From: RGIG5612 sp017511185
GTDB taxonomy: Bacteria; Bacillota; Clostridia; Lachnospirales; Lachnospiraceae
Assembly (NCBI GenBank): GCA_017511185.1
Contig: JAFWLF010000107.1
Coordinates: 62,001 to 126,000 of the forward strand
Direction: 5' to 3'
Length of the DNA stretch: 64,000 bases
Position 1 is the stretch's first letter; each line of letters opens with the position of its first letter. Under the pieces are notes generated by a model that saw nothing but the letters and a program-made list of their open reading frames with translations, did not search any database and was not told the DNA's origin. The translations under genes were made by a program, and so were the position numbers. Shown piece after piece: positions 59,688 through 64,000 of the stretch.

Positions 59688-60506
59688 ATGGTAAAATTAG
59701 ACAAGAGTTTCGTTGAAAACATGTATTCAGTAGAAGGCAAAGTTGCCCTGGTTACAGGTGCTACAGGCGCTTTCGGACGTGTTGCTGCTAAAGCTTATGG
59801 ATACCTTGGTGCAAAGGTTGCTTTAACAGGCCGTAATCAAGCAAAATTACAGGAATTAGCAGATGAATTCAAGGCAGAAGGCATTGAATGCGCTATCTTC
59901 GCAGCTGATCCTGCAAAAGAAGAAGATGTTAAGAAACTGATCGAGGATGTTGTCGCTACTTATGGCAGAATCGATATCCTGGCAATCGCTCATGGATTTA
60001 ACAAACCGGCAAACATTTTAGAGCAGAGCGTTGCTGACTGGCAGTACATCATGGATGCAGACTGCAAGTCCGTATACATTGTCCTGAAATATGTCTCCGA
60101 GCAGATGGTAAAACAGCTTAATGGTGAGAAACCTGCATCCGGACAGGGCGGCAAGATCGTTGTTGTTACTTCTCAGCGTTCTAAGAGAGGTATGGCTGGC
60201 TATACCGGATACTGCACATCCAAAGGTGGCGCAGATATGATGATCGCTTGCGCAGCATGTGACCTTTCTGCACCTTATGGAATCAACATTAACGCACTTT
60301 GCCCGACCGTATTCCGTTCTGAGTTAACAGAGTGGATGTTCGATCCGGAATCTGCAGTTTACAAAAACTTCCTTAACAGAGAGCCAATCGGACGTCTGGC
60401 TGAGCCGGATGACTTCGTTGGATATCTTATCTTCCTTTCCTCAAATGCTTCCAACTTTATTACTGGTTCCGCATGTGACTGCTCCGGTGGTTACCTGGTA
60501 GTTTAA
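59688..60506 (+). CDS. SDR oxidoreductase, candidate phloroglucinol reductase
   Basis: 272 residues of the classical short-chain dehydrogenase family. NADPH site VALVTGATGAFGRVAAK (about 20), catalytic Ser in VVVTSQRSKRG (about 160) and YCTSK (YxxxK, about 176) are present. Its neighbours, a 3-hydroxyacyl-CoA-dehydrogenase-like enzyme and a cyclase-family hydrolase, are those of the phloroglucinol reductase-cyclohydrolase pathway described in Clostridium and Eubacterium oxidoreducens. It would reduce phloroglucinol to dihydrophloroglucinol. AAGGAGG precedes the ATG and codon usage is highly biased. Confidence 0.8.
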   Translation: MVKLDKSFVENMYSVEGKVALVTGATGAFGRVAAKAYGYLGAKVALTGRNQAKLQELADEFKAEGIECAIFAADPAKEEDVKKLIEDVVATYGRIDILAIAHGFNKPANILEQSVADWQYIMDADCKSVYIVLKYVSEQMVKQLNGEKPASGQGGKIVVVTSQRSKRGMAGYTGYCTSKGGADMMIACAACDLSAPYGININALCPTVFRSELTEWMFDPESAVYKNFLNREPIGRLAEPDDFVGYLIFLSSNASNFITGSACDCSGGYLVV

Positions 60507-60563
60507 TCAGGACCCTGAGAGTAACAGGAAAAGACCCGATAAGAAAAAAGGAGATTATCAAAA

Positions 60564-61493
60564 ATGGAAAAAGTTAAAAATGTCGTTATCTGCGGTGCAG
60601 GTATGATGGGTAATATGATCGGTCTTGTATTCTCCAGCTGCCCGGATTTCAATATTACGATCTGGAACAGAAGAGAAAAACCTTGCAAAGAAGTCATTCA
60701 GGCAAACCTGGAGCAGCTTCGTGACAAGGGCATCATCACAGATGCAGAGATCAAAGAACGCTTAGACCGTATCTCTTTCGTATTCCCGGACAAAGGCCAG
60801 GAATTCAAAGAAGCAGATCTCATCATCGAATGTGTTGCAGAAGAAATGGAAACAAAACAGAACCTGTTTGCAGAGCTGGAAGGCATCTGCCGTGATGATT
60901 GTATCTTCGCTACTAACACTTCTGTTATGAGCCCGACAGAGATTGCTTCCAAGTGTGTTCACAAAGAGCGTGTCGTCGGTACCCATTTCTGGAATCCGGG
61001 ACATCTGATTCCACTGGTAGAGGTTGTTAAGACAGCTGATACTACAGAAGAAGTAATGCAGTTAACGATCGATGCTCTTACCAGAGCTGGCAAGAAGCCT
61101 ATCTACTGCAAGAAGGACGTTCCTGGTTTCGTAGCAAACAGAATGCAGCATGCTCTTTGGAGAGAGGCTATCTACATTGTTCAGGAAGGCATTGCTGATC
61201 CTAAGACAGTTGACGATGCAGTTAAATACAGCTTTGGTCTTCGTCTTCCTCAGCTGGCTCCTATCGAGAACTCCGATATGGTCGGAACACAGCTTACATA
61301 TAACATTCACAACTATGTTCTGAAATATCTGGCAGATAATCATGAGCCGTCACCGCTGCTGCAGCAGATGCTCGATGAAGGAAAGATGGGCTTTGCTTCA
61401 GGAGAAGGCTTCCTGAAATGGGACGATGAGTCCATCGCTAAATCCAAGACTGATCTGAATGAGTACCTCATCAAGATGGTCTATGGCAAATAA
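60564..61493 (+). CDS. 3-hydroxyacyl-CoA dehydrogenase-like protein, candidate 3-hydroxy-5-oxohexanoate dehydrogenase
   Basis: 309 residues. NAD motif VVICGAGMMGNMIG (about 8), catalytic-type motif THFWNPGHLIPLVEV (His, about 141), and PGFVANRMQHALWREA are those of 3-hydroxybutyryl-CoA dehydrogenases. In the phloroglucinol gene set a relative of this family oxidises (S)-3-hydroxy-5-oxohexanoate to triacetate, so the context favours that assignment over fatty acid metabolism. Strong ribosome binding site AAAAAAGGAG. Confidence 0.8.
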   Translation: MEKVKNVVICGAGMMGNMIGLVFSSCPDFNITIWNRREKPCKEVIQANLEQLRDKGIITDAEIKERLDRISFVFPDKGQEFKEADLIIECVAEEMETKQNLFAELEGICRDDCIFATNTSVMSPTEIASKCVHKERVVGTHFWNPGHLIPLVEVVKTADTTEEVMQLTIDALTRAGKKPIYCKKDVPGFVANRMQHALWREAIYIVQEGIADPKTVDDAVKYSFGLRLPQLAPIENSDMVGTQLTYNIHNYVLKYLADNHEPSPLLQQMLDEGKMGFASGEGFLKWDDESIAKSKTDLNEYLIKMVYGK

Positions 61494-61505
61494 GATTTTG
61501 ATTGT

Positions 61506-61539
61506 ACAGACACATGGTTCTTCGGAACTATGTGTCTGT
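61506..61539 (+). promoter_or_regulatory. Stable UUCG-capped intercistronic hairpin
   Basis: ACAGACACAT-G-GTTC pairs with GAAC-T-ATGTGTCTGT over a TTCG tetraloop, about 15 pairs. It lies between the dehydrogenase and cyclohydrolase genes with no T run, so it could set mRNA processing or relative expression. Confidence 0.7.
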
Positions 61540-61546
61540 TACAGTT

Positions 61547-61572
61547 AAAAATAATAACGTTATTATTTTTTT
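61547..61572 (+). terminator. AT-rich palindrome with T run before the cyclohydrolase gene
   Basis: A perfect 22-base AT-rich palindrome (61547-61568, AAAATAATAA then CG then its inverse) runs into further T. It ends about 15 bases before the ATG of the next gene and may act as a weak terminator or operator. Confidence 0.5.
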
Positions 61573-61587
61573 AATGGAGGACAAAAA

Positions 61588-62607
61588 ATGGGAAAAAAAG
61601 TATTTGTTGATTTAACACATCCTTTCAGCGCTGAAATTCCACGTTGGCCTTATTTCGATAAGCCATTCATCGAGGGAAAACACAGCATGGCTAAGGGCGG
61701 CGTTCTGACTCAGTATGTTGGATGCACAATGCATACAGGTACTCACTGCGACGCTCCACGTCACGTCATGGAGTTCGAATTCGACGGAAGAAGAGCACGT
61801 TATACGCATGAAATGCCTATCGATGCTTACACCGGCGATGCAGTTTGCTTAGAGATCCATGTTGGCCGTTGGGAGCTCATCATGCCTGAGCATCTTGAGG
61901 ATGCTTGCAAGAGAGCAAACATTAAGCCGTCAGAGTTAGAAGGAATGGTTGTCTGCCTGAACACAGGTATGCACAGACTGTTCGACGACTCTAAAGAGTA
62001 TTATCATTATTCCTGCGGTACCGGTATCGATGCTGGTCGTTGGTTCGTAGAGCACAAGGTAAAATGTGTTGCTATGGATATGCAGGCACTTGATCATCCG
62101 CTTCACACCGCTATGGGTAACAACGGTATGACAAGAATGAACCTTCTTGGTGCATCCGGATATCCGATCACAGAAGAATACAAAGCTCAGTTCGGCGAGG
62201 AAGCATATGCTGAATTCGATAAATTCGAATACATCCGTATCCATGGACAGGAAGCATATGACAAGAAGTTCGGCGATCTTGAGAAGATCGGATGCTGGGG
62301 AACATGGGAGCCATGCCACAAGATGATGCTTGGTCATGGTATTGTTGGTGTTGAGAACCTTGGTGGTGATCTTGACAAAGTTTCCAACAAGAGATTCCGT
62401 TTCTACTGCTTCCCACTTCGTTGGTACATGGGTGATGGTTCTATGGCTCGCTGCGTTGCTGAGATCGATGAAGATCAGATCAACAAGGGCGTAAAAGACA
62501 GAACTTATCTGTATTGCGGAACTGGCTGCCAGGATAGAGATTTCATGAAGAAAAATGCAAAGAAAGCTCCTAAAAAAGCAGCAGCAAAGAAAGCAGCTAA
62601 GAAATAA
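61588..62607 (+). CDS. Cyclase-family hydrolase, candidate dihydrophloroglucinol cyclohydrolase
   Basis: 339 residues of the metal-dependent cyclase family (PF04199-type, kynurenine formamidase-like fold). N-terminal VDLTHPFSAEIPRWP is followed by the metal motif HTGTHCDAPRHV (about residue 51), whose His and Asp residues bind the metal. It would open the ring of dihydrophloroglucinol to 3-hydroxy-5-oxohexanoate. It is longer than common 210-residue formamidases. The last 20 residues are a Lys/Ala-rich tail (KKAPKKAAAKKAAKK). ATGGAGG precedes the start. Confidence 0.82.
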   Translation: MGKKVFVDLTHPFSAEIPRWPYFDKPFIEGKHSMAKGGVLTQYVGCTMHTGTHCDAPRHVMEFEFDGRRARYTHEMPIDAYTGDAVCLEIHVGRWELIMPEHLEDACKRANIKPSELEGMVVCLNTGMHRLFDDSKEYYHYSCGTGIDAGRWFVEHKVKCVAMDMQALDHPLHTAMGNNGMTRMNLLGASGYPITEEYKAQFGEEAYAEFDKFEYIRIHGQEAYDKKFGDLEKIGCWGTWEPCHKMMLGHGIVGVENLGGDLDKVSNKRFRFYCFPLRWYMGDGSMARCVAEIDEDQINKGVKDRTYLYCGTGCQDRDFMKKNAKKAPKKAAAKKAAKK

Positions 62608-62622
62608 TTAACAAGCTATTAA

Positions 62623-62645
62623 GGGCCGGCTTTTCGGGCCGGCCC
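62623..62645 (+). promoter_or_regulatory. GC-rich intercistronic hairpin
   Basis: GGGCCGGC pairs with GCCGGCCC over a seven-base loop, no T run. It separates the cyclohydrolase and thiolase genes and may serve processing or partial termination. Confidence 0.6.
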
Positions 62646-62707
62646 GAATTATGAAATGGATCTTCCGCATTAGAAAAGCGGACATCTATCTAGGAGGAAA
62701 AAATAAA

Positions 62708-63895
62708 ATGGCAAAAGAGATTGTAATTGCCAGCGCTTGCCGTACAGCTATCGGCAGCTTTGGCGGTACATTAAAGAATACACCAGCAGTTGAGCTCGGT
62801 GCGACAGTTATTAAAGAAGCTGTTAACAGAGCAGGTCTGAAACCGGAGCAGGTTGATGAAGTTATCTTTGGTAACGTTCTTCAGGCTGGCCTTGGACAGA
62901 ACCCGGCTCGTCAGGCAGCATTAAAGGCTGGTCTTCCTGAGACAAGCACAGCTTTCACAGTTAACATCGTTTGTGGTTCCGGCCTTAAGAGCGTTGCTTT
63001 AGCAGCTGGTCTTATCCAGGCAGGCGATGCTGATATCATCGTAGCAGGTGGTATGGAAAACATGTCTCTGGCACCTTACGCTATGCCGGCAGCTCGTTGG
63101 GGAGCTCGTATGTTCAATACGAACATGGTAGACGTTATGGTTAATGATGGTCTGTGGGATGCATTTAATAACTATCACATGGGCATCACCGCTGAAAACG
63201 TTGCTGAGCAGTGGGGACTTACAAGAGAGATGCAGGATGAATTCGCTTTAGCATCACAGCAGAAAGCAGAAGCAGCTATCAAAGCAGGAAAATTCAAAGA
63301 TGAGATCGTTCCAGTTATGATCCCTCAGAAGAAGGGCGATCCGGTTGCTTTCGATACAGATGAATTCCCTCGTTTCGGTGCTACGATCGAAGCACTTGCA
63401 AAACTGAAACCGGCATTCAAGAAAGATGGCGGCACAGTTACAGCTGGTAACGCTTCTGGTATTAACGACAGCGCAGCAGCAGTTGTTGTTATGACAAAAG
63501 AAAAAGCAGAAGAATTAGGTATCAAACCTCTGGCTACAATCGTTTCTTACGCTACTGGCGGTGTAGATCCTAAGATCATGGGCACAGGCCCTATCCCGGC
63601 TTCCAGAAAAGCTATGGCAAAAGCTGGCTTAACGATCAAAGACATCGACCTTATCGAAGCAAACGAAGCATTCGCAGCTCAGTCTCTTGCAGTTGCTCAT
63701 GACCTTGAGTTTGATATGGACAAAGTTAACGTTAACGGCGGAGCTATCGCACTTGGACATCCAATCGGAGCATCCGGCTGCCGTATCCTTGTTACCCTTC
63801 TTTACGAAATGCAGAAGAGAGATTCCAAACTTGGTCTTGCAACTCTTTGCATCGGTGGTGGCCAGGGTCAGGCTCTTATCGTAAAACGTGACTAA
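62708..63895 (+). CDS. Acetyl-CoA acetyltransferase (thiolase)
   Basis: 395 residues from ATG 62708 behind TAGGAGGAAAAAAT. Active-site Cys in NIVCGSGLKSV (about 90), His in the C-terminal GHPIGASGCR (about 349) and Cys in TLCIGGGQGQ (about 379). It interconverts acetoacetyl-CoA and acetyl-CoA, the last step needed after ring-derived acetoacetate is activated. Context places it in the phloroglucinol unit rather than general butyrate synthesis, though either is possible. Confidence 0.92.
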   Translation: MAKEIVIASACRTAIGSFGGTLKNTPAVELGATVIKEAVNRAGLKPEQVDEVIFGNVLQAGLGQNPARQAALKAGLPETSTAFTVNIVCGSGLKSVALAAGLIQAGDADIIVAGGMENMSLAPYAMPAARWGARMFNTNMVDVMVNDGLWDAFNNYHMGITAENVAEQWGLTREMQDEFALASQQKAEAAIKAGKFKDEIVPVMIPQKKGDPVAFDTDEFPRFGATIEALAKLKPAFKKDGGTVTAGNASGINDSAAAVVVMTKEKAEELGIKPLATIVSYATGGVDPKIMGTGPIPASRKAMAKAGLTIKDIDLIEANEAFAAQSLAVAHDLEFDMDKVNVNGGAIALGHPIGASGCRILVTLLYEMQKRDSKLGLATLCIGGGQGQALIVKRD

Positions 63896-63922
63896 TCACG
63901 AACAAGAAAGGAAACTTGATTC

Positions 63923-64000
63923 ATGAAAGACAAAATTATCACAGCTGAACAGGCAGCTGAAATGATCAAAGATGGATCTTCTGTTATGCTTGGCGGCTTC
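63923..64000 (+). CDS. CoA-transferase subunit A, N-terminal fragment
   Basis: Only 26 residues are present (MKDKIITAEQAAEMIKDGSSVMLGGF) before the window ends. The pattern matches the start of acetoacetate/butyrate CoA-transferase subunit A (AtoD/CtfA type; SVMLGGF contributes the CoA-binding loop). AAGAAAGGAAAC precedes the ATG. It fits activation of acetoacetate made from phloroglucinol. Confidence 0.75.
   Translation, partial: MKDKIITAEQAAEMIKDGSSVMLGGF

Overview
The window reads as a chromosomal segment of a low-to-moderate GC anaerobic Firmicute, most likely a Lachnospiraceae/Eubacterium-type gut or rumen clostridium. The evidence is a PolC-type DNA polymerase, the rimP-nusA-ylxQ-infB-rbfA-nrnA-truB-ribF operon, strong AGGAGG ribosome binding sites, oxygen-sensitive Fe-S and molybdenum enzymes, an ECF transporter and a dockerin-bearing cell-wall hydrolase. 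Nearly everything is on the + strand; only one tRNA is on the - strand.

Layout. 1-11.6 kb is core housekeeping: the 3' end of polC, a ferredoxin-nitroreductase, a phosphoesterase, tRNA-Glu and the translation/RNA operon. The usual ylxR gene is missing from that operon. 11.6-16.2 kb holds regulators (a stand-alone LysR HTH protein, a GntR/FCD protein, a full LysR protein) and small enzymes. 16.4-38.3 kb is a catabolic island: two PhlG/phloretin-hydrolase-like proteins (one lacking its metal-ligand histidines), an AprB/AprA-like Fe-S/flavoprotein pair, a FabK/NMO-like flavoprotein, an OFA-type MFS transporter, a UroD-fold methyltransferase-like protein and a carboxylesterase. It ends with an operon carrying a pyrogallol-phloroglucinol transhydroxylase (athL, athS), a polyprenyl diphosphate synthase and a complete HdrCBA-FlxDCBA electron-bifurcation module. 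38.3-41.4 kb has a small membrane protein, a UbiA prenyltransferase, a radical SAM protein and a DUF445 protein. 41.5-51.8 kb is mostly ordinary: two MATE pumps, a cytidylate-kinase-like protein, surface proteins, a nuclease-like ORF, a Zn peptidase, a lipoprotein and a YdcF protein. 51.9-59.5 kb is a cobalamin lower-ligand/salvage operon (cobT, cobU, cobS, a degenerate CobU-like protein, a phosphatase, a TIM-barrel protein) followed by an ECF transporter. 59.5-64 kb is a phloroglucinol pathway: an SDR (phloroglucinol reductase candidate), a 3-hydroxyacyl-CoA-dehydrogenase-like enzyme (3-hydroxy-5-oxohexanoate dehydrogenase candidate), a cyclase-family hydrolase (dihydrophloroglucinol cyclohydrolase candidate), thiolase and the start of a CoA-transferase.

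How they fit. The inferred route is uptake of polyphenols or their esters (MFS), ester and C-acyl bond cleavage (carboxylesterase, PhlG-like hydrolase), possibly O-demethylation (UroD-like protein), conversion of pyrogallol to phloroglucinol (AthLS), then reduction, ring opening and oxidation to acetoacetate and acetyl-CoA. Two shared DNA motifs knit the island together. A TTTGGTATACCAAA-type palindrome lies in the promoters of both gntR and athL, 14 kb apart. A GAATGACCTCAT dyad lies 24-27 bp upstream of three promoters (16.4, 23.4 and 24.6 kb).

The most unusual system is the athLS-prenyl synthase-hdrCBA-flxDCBA operon. AthL has a 142-residue SCP2-like N-terminal domain fused to an otherwise canonical transhydroxylase whose active-site residues and their spacing are intact. 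A net-redox-neutral enzyme is thus encoded with an electron-bifurcating complex and lipid-type genes. That coupling is an inference, but the gene arrangement is directly visible.
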